From UBA2386 sp046306335 (GTDB lineage Bacteria; Planctomycetota; UBA1135; UBA2386): 64,000 bases of DNA. Positions 8,107-15,513 of this stretch are shown here, in pieces (position 1 is the first letter of the stretch; each line of letters begins with the position of its first letter). Location of the stretch: the NCBI GenBank assembly GCA_046306335.1, contig JBKDXM010000150.1:62001-126000 (forward strand). Direction: 5' to 3'. The translations under genes were made by a program, and so were the position numbers. Below the pieces are notes generated by a model. It was not told where the DNA came from. It saw only the letters and a list, made by a program, of their open reading frames with translations, and searched no databases.

Positions 8107-8676
8107 ATGTCCGCCGAGCCGACCAGCCCCTTCCAGCAGCACGTCGCCGCCATGTTGACGGCGCTCGATCCGGACCCGGCGCGCGAGGGCCTGCGCGACA
8201 CCCCGCGCCGCGTCGAGAAGGCCTTCCAGCACTACACCGCCGGCTATGCCCAGGACCCGCGGCAGGTGATCGGTGACGCCCTGTTCGAGGCCGAGACCGA
8301 CGAGATGGTCGTGGTCAAGGACATCGAGCTGTACTCGCTGTGCGAGCACCACCTCGCGCCGTTCTTCGGCAAGGCGCACGTCGCCTACATCCCGCAGAAG
8401 CGCATCGTCGGCCTGTCCAAGATCGCCCGCGTCGTCGACGTGTTCTCGCGCCGCCTGCAGGTGCAGGAGCGGCTGACCGCGCAGGTGGCGCAGGCGCTGC
8501 ACGACGTGCTGCAGCCCAAGGGGGTGGGGGTGGTCGTCGAGGCCAACCACCTGTGCATGATGATGCGGGGCGTCGAGAAGCAGAACAGCAAGACGGTCAC
8601 GTCCTGCCTGCTGGGGTTGTTCCGCTCCGACGAACGCACGCGGTCGGAGTTCCTCAGTCTCGTGCGCGGCGGCTGA
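8107..8676 (+). CDS. folE: GTP cyclohydrolase I
   Basis: 189 residues. Converts GTP to 7,8-dihydroneopterin triphosphate, the first step of tetrahydrofolate (and queuosine) biosynthesis, as a cytosolic decamer. Type IA zinc ligands are visible as LCEHHLAPF and HLCMMMRG. Other family motifs are LRDTPRRVEKAF, YIPQKRIVGLSKIARVV and QERLTAQVA. The ATG at 8107 gives a standard family length; an in-frame TTG 36 bases upstream overlaps the proposed promoter. The stop codon lies within the first unit of the 15-bp tandem array that follows. Confidence 0.96.
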   Translation: MSAEPTSPFQQHVAAMLTALDPDPAREGLRDTPRRVEKAFQHYTAGYAQDPRQVIGDALFEAETDEMVVVKDIELYSLCEHHLAPFFGKAHVAYIPQKRIVGLSKIARVVDVFSRRLQVQERLTAQVAQALHDVLQPKGVGVVVEANHLCMMMRGVEKQNSKTVTSCLLGLFRSDERTRSEFLSLVRGG

Positions 8677-8897
8677 CCGCGGTGCCGCTGACCGCGGTGC
8701 CGCTGACCGCGATGCCACTGACCGCGGTGCCACTGACCGCGGTGCCACTGACCGCGATGCCACTGACCGCGATGCCGCTGCCCGCGATGCCGCTGCCCGC
8801 GATGCCGCTGCCCGCGATGCCGCTGCCCGCGATGCCGCTGCCCGCGATGCCGCTGCCCGCGATGCCGCTGCCCGCGATGCCGCAGCCCCCGATGCCA
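8673..8897. repeat. 15-copy tandem repeat, 15-bp unit
   Basis: Fifteen contiguous 15-bp units. Units 1-7 are CTGACCGCGRTGCCR; units 8-14 (8778-8882) are identical copies of CTGCCCGCGATGCCG; unit 15 (8883-8897) is degenerate. The array starts on the folE stop codon and ends 30 bases before the tRNA 3' end. The unit is a multiple of three and one plus-strand frame stays open as a repeated LTAVP/LPAMP pentapeptide, but no start or domain supports translation. The block structure suggests recent slippage expansion. There are no spacers, so it is not a CRISPR array. Confidence 0.95.
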
Positions 8898-8927
8898 GCG
8901 CAGGCTGGTGGAACTGGTGCGTGGAAG

Positions 8928-9004
8928 TGGTAGCAGGAGCCGGACTTGAACCGGCGACCTACGGCTTATGAAGCCGCCGCTCTAACCAGCTGAGCTATCC
9001 TGCC
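8928..9004 (-). tRNA. tRNA with CAU anticodon (elongator Met, or Ile2)
   Basis: 77 bases including an encoded CCA (complement of 8928-8930). Acceptor stem GGCAGGA/TCCTGCT has one terminal G-U pair; the D arm reads GCTCAGCTGGTTAGAGC; the anticodon stem encloses the loop TTCATAA with anticodon CAT; the T arm GCCGG-TTCAAGT-CCGGC is perfect. It lacks the C1-A72 mismatch and three G-C pairs of initiator tRNA. A CAU tRNA can also be tRNA-Ile2 modified by TilS, which sequence alone does not settle here. It is transcribed toward the tandem array. Confidence 0.93.
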
Positions 9005-9156
9005 GTGCCACGAAGGGGCGGAGAAGAAAGCAGATGCCGCGGGCCAACTCAAGTGGAAACAGCCGCTGCCCCGTGCGGCGGCGCAGCGACCGCGGTGAAT
9101 CACCCAAAACTGCATCTGACCTGTAACTTTCGCGAAGACCGTTCGTAGATGAGACT

Positions 9157-9299
9157 GGCGGGTGGCATGGACCCGCCAAACGAGACGAGGTGGGCTCCCT
9201 GGCTGGATTCTTCCCCCTGGGAAGGCCGGTTCCCCTCACCTGGCCGCCGCAACGAACCGCATTCGAACCGTACCCCCCGGCCAGGGAGCCCTTTTTTTT
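9157..9299 (+). ncRNA. Candidate structured non-coding RNA with terminator-like 3' end
   Basis: A 5' hairpin with a perfect 7-bp stem (GGCGGGT 9157-9163, ACCCGCC 9171-9177) is followed by a long helix pairing 9192-9206 with 9277-9291 (15 bp, one G-U), enclosing about 70 bases, and then eight T residues (9292-9299). Within the enclosed part TTCCC/GGGAA can form another hairpin. The U-run fixes transcription on the plus strand. No reading frame with codon-like character covers it. The length of the long helix plus loop (108 bases) is like a bacterial SRP RNA, but the conserved GGAAG/AGCAG apical motif is absent, and RNase P, tmRNA and 6S signatures were not recognised. It could also be an attenuator with a large loop. 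Confidence 0.5.
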
Positions 9300-9607
9300 C
9301 GCCGCGACGGCGCGGCACGTGTCACACCGGCAAGGTGCTCGTCGCAGATGCCAGTAGCGGTGGCATCGACAGCACCGGCACTGGCAACTCCGGCACCGAC
9401 AGCATCGGCACCGGGACCACCGAGGTCTGCGGCCGCGGTGCCGACGGCAACTGTGGGGCGCTGCGCCGCATCCGCCAAAGTCCCGCCAGCCCTACGACCT
9501 CTGCGTGCGGGTCGGTCTCAAGGCTGCGGGTGCTTCGCCCGATGCGAGGCCTGCATCATGCGCTCCCTGCGGCCCACCCGAATGCCGTCGATCCTTCGCC
9601 GAGCCGC
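9300..9607. other. Intergenic stretch with no supported gene
   Basis: About 300 bases between the candidate RNA and cheD. It contains imprecise GGCACCG/ACCGGCA runs (about 9375-9420). The cheD frame is open through it, but the sequence encodes no recognisable domain, and no ribosome binding site marks a longer protein. It may hold the cheD promoter, which I could not place. Confidence 0.5.
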
Positions 9608-10189
9608 ATGCGCGCGCCGGCCGCGGGCGAGGTGGGCACCGTGATCGCCGCCGAACCACCCGGCAAGCTCGCCATCGTCGTCGGCGTCGCCGACTGCGCG
9701 GTCGGTCGCGACGGCCAGGGCCGCCTCATCACGTACGCGCTGGGCTCGTGCATCGGCATCACGGCCTTCGACCCCGTCAGCCGGGTCGGCGGCCTGCTGC
9801 ACTACATGCTGCCGCAGCCCGGCGAAGGCCTCGTCGGCGCGCCGGAGAAGCCGTGCGTCTACGCCAGCACCGGCGTGCCGCTCCTGCTCGAACGCCTCGA
9901 GCAGGCGGGGGCGCAGCGGTCGCGGTTGGTCGTCTGCGCGGCCGGCGGCGCCGAGATGCTCGAACCGGGCTCGGGCGCGGGCCTGTCGATCGGTCGCAAG
10001 AACCACGCGATCCTGCGCAAGGCGCTGTGGAAGTTCGGGGTCGCCCTGGTCGCCGAGGACGTCGGCGGCAAGTCGCCGCGCAACCTGTCGCTCGACCTGC
10101 GCACCGGCGCCGTCACCGTCCGCCGCGACGGCAGCGAGTCCACCCTGTGGGCGCCGGGCGTCTGCCCGGCACCCGCCAAGAAGCCATGA
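9608..10189 (+). CDS. cheD: Chemoreceptor glutamine deamidase CheD
   Basis: 193 residues from the ATG at 9608. CheD deamidates glutamines on chemoreceptors and in many bacteria is regulated by CheC-type phosphatases. The catalytic triad is visible: Cys48 in LGSCIGITAFD, the His in LLHYMLPQ, and the Thr in YASTGVPLLLERL. Further motifs are GGAEML and IGRKNHAILRK (usually IGxRN). A GTG at 9641 is an alternative start close to the conserved region. The stop overlaps the next ATG (ATGA), giving a tight cheD-cheY-cheX unit. No methyl-accepting receptor, CheA or CheW is in the window, so the receptor partners lie elsewhere. Confidence 0.92.
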   Translation: MRAPAAGEVGTVIAAEPPGKLAIVVGVADCAVGRDGQGRLITYALGSCIGITAFDPVSRVGGLLHYMLPQPGEGLVGAPEKPCVYASTGVPLLLERLEQAGAQRSRLVVCAAGGAEMLEPGSGAGLSIGRKNHAILRKALWKFGVALVAEDVGGKSPRNLSLDLRTGAVTVRRDGSESTLWAPGVCPAPAKKP

Positions 10190-10566
10190 AGCAACGCATC
10201 CTCATCGTCGACGACTCCCCGCTGCTGCGGAAGACGGCGCGCCGCGCCGCCGTGCAGGCCGGCGCCGAGCCCGAGCGCATCCGCGAGGCCGGCAACGGCC
10301 GCGAAGCCCTCGCCGCGCTCGCCGCCGAGCCCGTGGACATCGTCCTGCTCGACATCAACATGCCGGTGATGGACGGCTTCGAGTTCCTCGAGGCGCACGC
10401 GCGCGCGCCGTCGCCGTGCGCAGCGAAGATCGCGCTGGTCACGACCGAGGGCAACAAGGAGCGGCTGGCCCGCGCCGAGCAGCTGGGCGTCGTCGACTAC
10501 CTGCGCAAGCCGTTCGCGCCCGAGGAACTGCGCGCCCTGGTCACCAAGTGGTTCGAAGGCAGTTGA
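10186..10566 (+). CDS. CheY-like single-domain response regulator
   Basis: 126 residues, one receiver domain and no output domain. The acidic pocket (VDDS near residues 9-12), phospho-acceptor Asp in LLDINMPVMDGFEF, switch Thr (VTTEG) and the Lys in YLRKPF are all present. It is translationally coupled to cheD through a four-base overlap and followed 10 bases later by a CheX-like phosphatase, so it is probably the phospho-signal that this module resets. The likely output is pilus or flagellar motility; adjacency to the pilus ATPases about 2 kb away favours pili, but that is inference. Confidence 0.92.
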   Translation: MKQRILIVDDSPLLRKTARRAAVQAGAEPERIREAGNGREALAALAAEPVDIVLLDINMPVMDGFEFLEAHARAPSPCAAKIALVTTEGNKERLARAEQLGVVDYLRKPFAPEELRALVTKWFEGS

Positions 10567-10576
10567 GGATCCGACG

Positions 10577-11035
10577 ATGAACGCATTCGCCATCGACAGT
10601 TTCGCCGGCATCGTCTCGCACGCGCTCGAACGCATGGCCTTCGTCGTCGCCGAGCCGAGCGACGAACCCGCGGCGGCGGTGCTGCCGCTGTGCGTGGCCT
10701 GCGCCGCGATCCGGCTCGCCGGCTTCGGCGGCCATGACCTGACGGTCGCGGCCACCCCTGGCTTCGTACGCGAGTTCGCCTCGGGCATGCTCGGGGTCGA
10801 CGCCGACGAGGTCGACGTCGCCGAGCACGCCGACGCGGCAGTCGCCGAACTGGCCAACGTGCTGGGTGGGGAACTGGTGATGCTGGCGACGGCGGGGGAC
10901 GCGCCGGCGTCCCTCGGCATTCCGCAGTCGCTGCGGCTGGCCGAGGCTGCCGCGCTGCTCGATGCCGCGGCGGCCACGGGCTTCCAGGTCGTCCTGGCGA
11001 GCGACACCGGCAAGCTGCTCGTGATGGTGCGCTGA
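10577..11035 (+). CDS. CheX/CheC-like chemotaxis phosphatase
   Basis: 152 residues. The fold and the central motif AVAELANVLGGELV match the ExxN signature with which CheX/CheC phosphatases dephosphorylate CheY-P (Glu and Asn in ELAN). Only one such motif is present, as in CheX rather than the two of CheC. The N-terminal region (FAGIVSHALERMAFVV) and the C-terminal strand (GFQVVLASDTGKLLVMV) fit the family. Position directly after cheD and cheY supports a receptor-adaptation and signal-termination role. Confidence 0.75.
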   Translation: MNAFAIDSFAGIVSHALERMAFVVAEPSDEPAAAVLPLCVACAAIRLAGFGGHDLTVAATPGFVREFASGMLGVDADEVDVAEHADAAVAELANVLGGELVMLATAGDAPASLGIPQSLRLAEAAALLDAAAATGFQVVLASDTGKLLVMVR

Positions 11036-11083
11036 CGCCGCGCGCGCTTGCGCCGACGCGGCGCATGCGCCAACGTGGCGTCG

Positions 11084-12328
11084 ATGGCGAAGGCGCTCGA
11101 CTTGCTGCAAGCGCGCGACCGCGTGCTCGCGGCCGCTGCGGTCCTGTCCGGAACGGAGCTGGTCCCGCTGTCGGCGGCGCGGGGCCGCGCGCTCGCGGCG
11201 GACGTCCGCACCACCGGACCGTGGCCGGCGACGGATCGCTCGGCGATGGACGGCTTCGCGCTCGCCACGGCGGGGGCCGGGTCGACCGCCGGCGTCGAAT
11301 TGCCTGTCGTTGGCGAGAGCCTCGCCGGTCGGCCCTTCGATCGCGAACTGCGACCGGGCGAGGCGATCCGGATCATGACCGGCGCCGTCGTGCCGGCCGG
11401 TGCGGACACGGTCGTTCCGGTCGAGCAGACCAGCGGCTTCGGCGGCGCCGCGGCGCGCATCGTCGCGGCCGTGCGCGCTGGCGCGAACATCCGCCGTCTC
11501 GGCAGCGAATGCTCCGCCGACGCGGTCGTGCTGCCGGCCGGCAGCCTCGTGCGCGCCGCCGAGGTCGGCGTGCTGGCCGTGCTCGGCCACGCGGCGGTGC
11601 GCGTGCGCTGTCGGCCGCGCGTCGGCATCGTCGCGACCGGCGACGAGGTGGTGCCGATCGACGCCTTGCCGTTGCCGCACCAGGTGCGCGAGAGCAACAG
11701 TTGGGCGCTGGCCGCGCAGGTCGAGGAATGCGGTGGTGCGCCGACGCGCCTGGGCGTCGCGCCCGACGAGGCGGGCGCGCTGCGCGCGCTGCTGCAGCGC
11801 GGGCTGGCCGACAGCGACGTGCTGGTCACCATCGGCGGCATCAGCAAGGGCACGCACGACCTCGTGCACGGCACGCTGCAGGAACTCGGCGTGCGGACCG
11901 AGTTCCACGGCCTCGACCTGAAGCCCGGCAAGCCGACGTACTTCGGCGTCGTCGACGGCACCGACGGCCGGCGCAAGTGGGTGTTCGGTCTGCCCGGCAA
12001 CCCGGCGTCGAGCTTCACCGTCTTCGACCTGCTGGTGCGGCCCCTGCTGTTCGCGCTGCAAGGCCGCGACGCCGGCGCGTGGTCGGCGCAGGCGGTCGCC
12101 GGCGGCGTGCCGTGGCAACCCAACAGCCGCTTGCAGGCGATCCCGGCGCGCCTGCGCCTCGACGGCGAAGGCCGCGCCGTCGCCATCTTGTCGTCGCCGT
12201 CGCCGAGCGGCGATCCGTTCCGACTCGTCGACGGCGACGGTTACGTGCTGGTCGCCGGCCAGCAACCGCCCGCGGCGGGCGCGCTGGTGCGCTACGTCGG
12301 CGGCAGCGCCGGCGCGGGGTTGCCGTGA
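11084..12328 (+). CDS. moeA: Molybdopterin molybdotransferase
   Basis: 414 residues. MoeA inserts molybdate into adenylylated molybdopterin, the last step of molybdenum cofactor synthesis. Motifs in order: PATDRSAMDGFAL, IRIMTGAVVPAGADTVV, IVATGDEVV, VRESNSWAL, TIGGISKGTHD, LKPGKPTYFG and FGLPGNPAS. The ATG at 11084 begins the recognisable helix (ALDLLQARDRVL); an earlier in-frame start at 11048 adds only unrelated residues. The stop codon overlaps the lnt GTG start. No molybdoenzyme gene is visible in the window. Confidence 0.95.
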   Translation: MAKALDLLQARDRVLAAAAVLSGTELVPLSAARGRALAADVRTTGPWPATDRSAMDGFALATAGAGSTAGVELPVVGESLAGRPFDRELRPGEAIRIMTGAVVPAGADTVVPVEQTSGFGGAAARIVAAVRAGANIRRLGSECSADAVVLPAGSLVRAAEVGVLAVLGHAAVRVRCRPRVGIVATGDEVVPIDALPLPHQVRESNSWALAAQVEECGGAPTRLGVAPDEAGALRALLQRGLADSDVLVTIGGISKGTHDLVHGTLQELGVRTEFHGLDLKPGKPTYFGVVDGTDGRRKWVFGLPGNPASSFTVFDLLVRPLLFALQGRDAGAWSAQAVAGGVPWQPNSRLQAIPARLRLDGEGRAVAILSSPSPSGDPFRLVDGDGYVLVAGQQPPAAGALVRYVGGSAGAGLP

Positions 12329-13908
12329 CCGGAGCGCGCCCGAACTGCGCCCTGCCGCTGTGCGCCGGCCTGCTGCTCGCCGTCGCCACGCCGTCGACGT
12401 GGTTGCCCGCGAGCGGGCCGGCGACCGTGTTCGCGCTCGCGGCGGTGTTCGCGGTGCTGCGCGACCCGCGCCGCCCGCTGTGGCACGGGTACCTGCTCGG
12501 TTGCGCCCACATGGCCGTGTTCTCGTGGTCGGTGCACCACGTGCTGGTGTTCGCCTGGGCCATGATCGTGCTGCTCGGCGGCCTGTACACGCTCGCCGTG
12601 CACGCCGCCGTCCGGCGCCTCGCCGCGGCGTGGGCGCCGCTCGGCTTCGCCGTGGCGCTCGCCGGTTCGTGCTGGCTGCGCGCGCACATGCCCGACATCT
12701 GCTACCCGCACGGCCAGCCGGCGCAGTCGCTGTGGCACTGGCCGGCGCTGCTCGGCAGCGTCGTCGTCGGTGGCGAACCGCTCGCCAACGCGCTGCTCGG
12801 CTGGCTCGCCGCCGCGGCCGCGACGCTGGCGAGCGCGTGGCGGCACGGCGTACCGGCATGGGGGAGCGCGTGCCGCGGCGGCGGCGCCGCCGCCGCCGGG
12901 TTCGCCGCGCTGACGGCCGCGGGTTGGCTGCTCACGCCGCGCACGGACGGCGCGGCGCTCGACGTCGCGCTCGTCGAGCCGGGCTTCCACCTGATCCACG
13001 AACTCGACGCCGTGCCGTACGACCAGGCCCGCGCCCGCTTCGACGAACTGCTCGCCGAGCGCCTCGTCGCCCCGACGCGGGACCTGCTGGCGACCGCGCC
13101 GCCGGCGCTCGTGCTGTGGCCGGAGAGCAGCGTGTTCGCGACGCTGCCCGTGGCGGACATCGCCACCGGCGAGGCGCGGCTCGTCGCCCTCGCCCGCCAG
13201 TTGCCGGCGACGTCGGCGCAGTTGGTCCTCGGCGTCAACGTGCGCCAGCGCGAGGGCGCGCCGCCGACGCCCGCCGCCGTGCAGGTCGAACTGCCGTCGG
13301 CGCGGGTCCTAGGTCACCAGGAGAAACGCTGCCTCGTGCCCGGCGGCGAGTTCCAGCCCGGCGTGCGCTGGTTGCCGGCGGCCGCGAGCGAGTGGCTGCT
13401 CAGCGTGTTCGCCGGCGCGCTCGGGTCGCTGCCGCAGTGCGAGCCGGGCCGCGAACTGCCGCCGCTGCGCACCGCGGGCGGCGTGCCGTTCGGAGCGCTG
13501 CTGTGTTACGACAACGCCTTTCCCGGGCCGGCGGCGGCGCAGGTGGCGCAGGGCGCGCGCCTGCTGTGCGTGCTCTCGAACGAGTCGTGGTACGAGGGCG
13601 GCGCCGAACTGCCGCAGCTGGTGGCGATGACCGTGCTGCGCGCGCTGGAGAACGCCACGCCGCTCGTGCGCTGCACGCAGGACGGCTGGAGCGCGGTGGT
13701 GGGCGGTGACGGGCGCGTGCTGGCGGCGCTGCCGCTGGCACCAGCGCCGCAGCCGGCGGCCCGGACGCTGCGCGCGACCGTGCCCTTGGGTCCTGGCGCG
13801 CCGCCGCCGCTCGCCGGCCTGCGCGCCGCCACCGGGCCGCTCGCCGCGCTCGCCCTGCTCGCCCTGCTCGTCGCCGACCGCCGTCGGCGCCGGCCGGCCG
13901 TCCCCTGA
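12325..13908 (+). CDS. lnt: Apolipoprotein N-acyltransferase
   Basis: 527 residues from a GTG overlapping the moeA stop. Inner-membrane enzyme that adds the third acyl chain to lipoproteins, needed for LolCDE export. About six hydrophobic segments in residues 5-205 are followed by a nitrilase domain with the Glu-Lys-Cys triad: Glu267 (LWPESSVF), Lys334 (HQEKRC), Cys394 (LLCYDNAFP), and SNESWYEG. The usual CYE is CYD here. A final hydrophobic helix and an Arg-rich tail close the protein. The presence of lnt together with lolCDE-type genes in this window indicates a Gram-negative lipoprotein pathway. Confidence 0.88.
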   Translation: MTGARPNCALPLCAGLLLAVATPSTWLPASGPATVFALAAVFAVLRDPRRPLWHGYLLGCAHMAVFSWSVHHVLVFAWAMIVLLGGLYTLAVHAAVRRLAAAWAPLGFAVALAGSCWLRAHMPDICYPHGQPAQSLWHWPALLGSVVVGGEPLANALLGWLAAAAATLASAWRHGVPAWGSACRGGGAAAAGFAALTAAGWLLTPRTDGAALDVALVEPGFHLIHELDAVPYDQARARFDELLAERLVAPTRDLLATAPPALVLWPESSVFATLPVADIATGEARLVALARQLPATSAQLVLGVNVRQREGAPPTPAAVQVELPSARVLGHQEKRCLVPGGEFQPGVRWLPAAASEWLLSVFAGALGSLPQCEPGRELPPLRTAGGVPFGALLCYDNAFPGPAAAQVAQGARLLCVLSNESWYEGGAELPQLVAMTVLRALENATPLVRCTQDGWSAVVGGDGRVLAALPLAPAPQPAARTLRATVPLGPGAPPPLAGLRAATGPLAALALLALLVADRRRRRPAVP

Positions 13909-13972
13909 CCGGCCAAGCTGGGGGGGCGCCGCTCGCTCCGATGGCCGCCGGACTTGGGTGCACAACTCGTTC

Positions 13973-14000
13973 TTGACGGTCCATGCCATGGGGCTAGGAT
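13973..14000 (+). promoter_or_regulatory. Sigma70-type promoter with long leader
   Basis: TTGACG (13973-13978), a 16-base spacer and TAGGAT (13995-14000). It is the closest consensus match seen in the window. The next coding start is 14198, so the transcript would carry about 190 bases of 5' leader, unusual here where most promoters sit 6-12 bases from the start codon. Confidence 0.55.
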
Positions 14001-14197
14001 TCGCCCCGCCCTAAGGCCCCTCTCGCTGCGGGGTGAAGCGTGCACGCGCCCTCCCCTGGCTGCGTCAACGCGCTCCGGCACTCGTTCGTCCCACACCTTC
14101 CCCTCAGAACCGCCCATCCTCCGGGCATCCGAACTGCGCGCGGGCTCGCCTCGCGAACCCCGAGCGCAGACCGACCGTCAGGAGTTACCTGGTCATC

Positions 14198-15064
14198 ATG
14201 AGTCCCATCGGCCGCGTCTTCATCGTCCTCAATCTCCTGCTCGCCGGCGGCTTCGTCGTCGTCTCCGGCACGCACTTGCAGAAGCAGCACAACTGGAAGT
14301 CGATCAGCGAGAGCGAGAAGAAGGGTCGCGCCGACGACGCCACCAAGTTCGCGGCTGAGAAGAGTCGGCTCGAGAGCGAGCGCAACACCTTCGAGAACGC
14401 CAAGACGGCGAACGAGACGCAACTCGGCGAGGCCAAGCGCGCCAACGCCCTGCTCGAGGACGAGAAGAAGCGCATGAGCCAGCAATTGTCGTCGATCGAA
14501 GGCGACACGAAGAAGCTGCTGGCGTCGGCGGAGAGCGCCAACGCCGAGGCGAAGGCCGCGTTCACCCAGTCGAAGGCCGCCTACGACATGGCGATCGCCG
14601 ACCAGAAGGCGAAGGACGACGCCGTGCGCGCGAAGGACGCCGCCGAGGCCGAGAACCGCAACCTGAAGACCGAGATCGCCGACCTGAAGTCGACCATCGC
14701 GACCCGCGATGGCTCGATCCAGGGCTTGGAGACCGAGAAGAGCCAGTTGTCGCTGCTGGTGAAGGTCGCCGAGGCCAACGGCTTCCTGCGCTCGATGGCC
14801 GCCCCGAACCTCTCGGGCCTGGTCACGACGGCCGCCGGCAATCTGGTGACGATCCAGATCACCGACAACCCGGGCAACGTCGACATCAAGGCGGAGATCG
14901 AGCGCGCCAAGTGGGGCTTCGCGATCTACGACGCCTCGGGCTACAAGGGCGAGGCCTACCCGGAGCGCTACGAGGCTTCGGCGAACGCGATCCTCTGCAA
15001 GGTCGGCCTGCTGAAGGGCGGCGCGATCCGCGAGGGCGACAAGGCCGCGACGAAGACGCCGTGA
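14198..15064 (+). CDS. Membrane-anchored coiled-coil protein, unknown function
   Basis: 288 residues. An N-terminal hydrophobic helix (residues 5-23, VFIVLNLLLAGGFVVVSG) anchors or exports the protein. Residues about 30-195 are a long charged Ala/Glu/Lys coiled coil. The C-terminal part (about 200-280) is a small globular region with VTIQITDNPGNVDIKAEIE and WGFAIYDASGYKGEAYPE. I do not recognise a named family. The codon ATG at 14198 is preceded by an AGGAG at 14180-14184, one of the few clear Shine-Dalgarno motifs here. It is followed 48 bases later by the 50-residue membrane protein, and both precede the mre operon, so a structural or envelope role is plausible. Confidence 0.75.
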   Translation: MSPIGRVFIVLNLLLAGGFVVVSGTHLQKQHNWKSISESEKKGRADDATKFAAEKSRLESERNTFENAKTANETQLGEAKRANALLEDEKKRMSQQLSSIEGDTKKLLASAESANAEAKAAFTQSKAAYDMAIADQKAKDDAVRAKDAAEAENRNLKTEIADLKSTIATRDGSIQGLETEKSQLSLLVKVAEANGFLRSMAAPNLSGLVTTAAGNLVTIQITDNPGNVDIKAEIERAKWGFAIYDASGYKGEAYPERYEASANAILCKVGLLKGGAIREGDKAATKTP

Positions 15065-15112
15065 ACTGACGGCGAGTCCCCGCGACCCCACACCCAACCG
15101 GAGCACATTCCC

Positions 15113-15265
15113 ATGGCCAAGAAAGCAGCCCCTGCGAGCGAAGCCGCCGTCGAAGCGGTCGGCAAGCCGGGCCTCGGCATCGACGAGGGCATCATCCTGA
15201 CGACCTCGTTCCTGCTGGCGCTCGCGATCACGCTCGTGGTGATCGCCACGAACGCCTACGCCTGA
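15113..15265 (+). CDS. Small single-span membrane protein (50 aa)
   Basis: 50 residues: a basic, Ala-rich N-terminus (MAKKAAPASEAA), a short linker (KPGLGIDEG) and one strong transmembrane helix (IILTTSFLLALAITLVVIA) ending NAYA. A GGAG lies at 15100-15103, nine bases before the ATG. It is probably co-transcribed with the coiled-coil protein and is followed by a terminator-like hairpin. The helix, basic N-terminus and ribosome binding site make it a credible gene despite its size. Function unknown. Confidence 0.7.
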   Translation: MAKKAAPASEAAVEAVGKPGLGIDEGIILTTSFLLALAITLVVIATNAYA

Positions 15266-15308
15266 CGGCAGCGTCCGCTGCGCGCCTCGCCGCACGCAGC
15301 GCCTCGAC

Positions 15309-15341
15309 ACGACCCGCCCCGACCACGTCGCGGCGGGTCGT
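15309..15341 (+). terminator. Terminator-like hairpin before mreB
   Basis: Perfect 10-bp stem ACGACCCGCC (15309-15318) and GGCGGGTCGT (15332-15341) with a 13-base loop, 44 bases after the small membrane protein gene. Only a weak T content follows (GTGTATTCC). It separates this unit from the mreB promoter. Confidence 0.45.
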
Positions 15342-15397
15342 CGTGTATTCCGGCCTGCCGGCCACGGTGCAAGTCGCCGCGAACTCCGGAAGATCCG

Positions 15398-15425
15398 TTG
15401 CGACCGGAGGCAGGCCTGCTACCGT
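15398..15425 (+). promoter_or_regulatory. Candidate promoter of the mre operon
   Basis: TTGCGA (15398-15403), a 16-base spacer and TACCGT (15420-15425). The leader to mreB would be about 80 bases. It lies downstream of the hairpin at 15309-15341. Confidence 0.42.
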
Positions 15426-15513
15426 CTCGCGCGCGCTGGCTTGGTCTCCGGCGCGTGTCTGCTGGTCACGGTCGCCCCGCACCGAGCAAGCGGGGCAGTT
15501 CACAGGGCGTTCC

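Noticed and set aside
8673..8897. CRISPR array
   Set aside because: Units are contiguous 15-mers without spacers and no cas gene is near.
8340..8933. Frame translating the tandem array as a pentapeptide LTAVP/LPAMP repeat protein
   Set aside because: It overlaps folE in another frame, lacks a start signal and domain, and stops right after the array.
8928..9004. Initiator tRNA (fMet)
   Set aside because: The position 1-72 pair is G-U rather than C-A mismatch and the anticodon stem lacks the three consecutive G-C pairs.
9192..9299. SRP (4.5S) RNA
   Set aside because: Length and closing helix fit, but the conserved GGAAG/AGCAGC apical region is absent on both strands.
9149..9607. N-terminal extension of CheD
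   Set aside because: The frame is open, but it passes through the hairpin and T-run of the candidate RNA and codes for no known domain; CheD homology begins after 9608.
15343..15513. Upstream start for MreB
   Set aside because: It would include the proposed promoter; MreB homology begins at the ATG at 15514.
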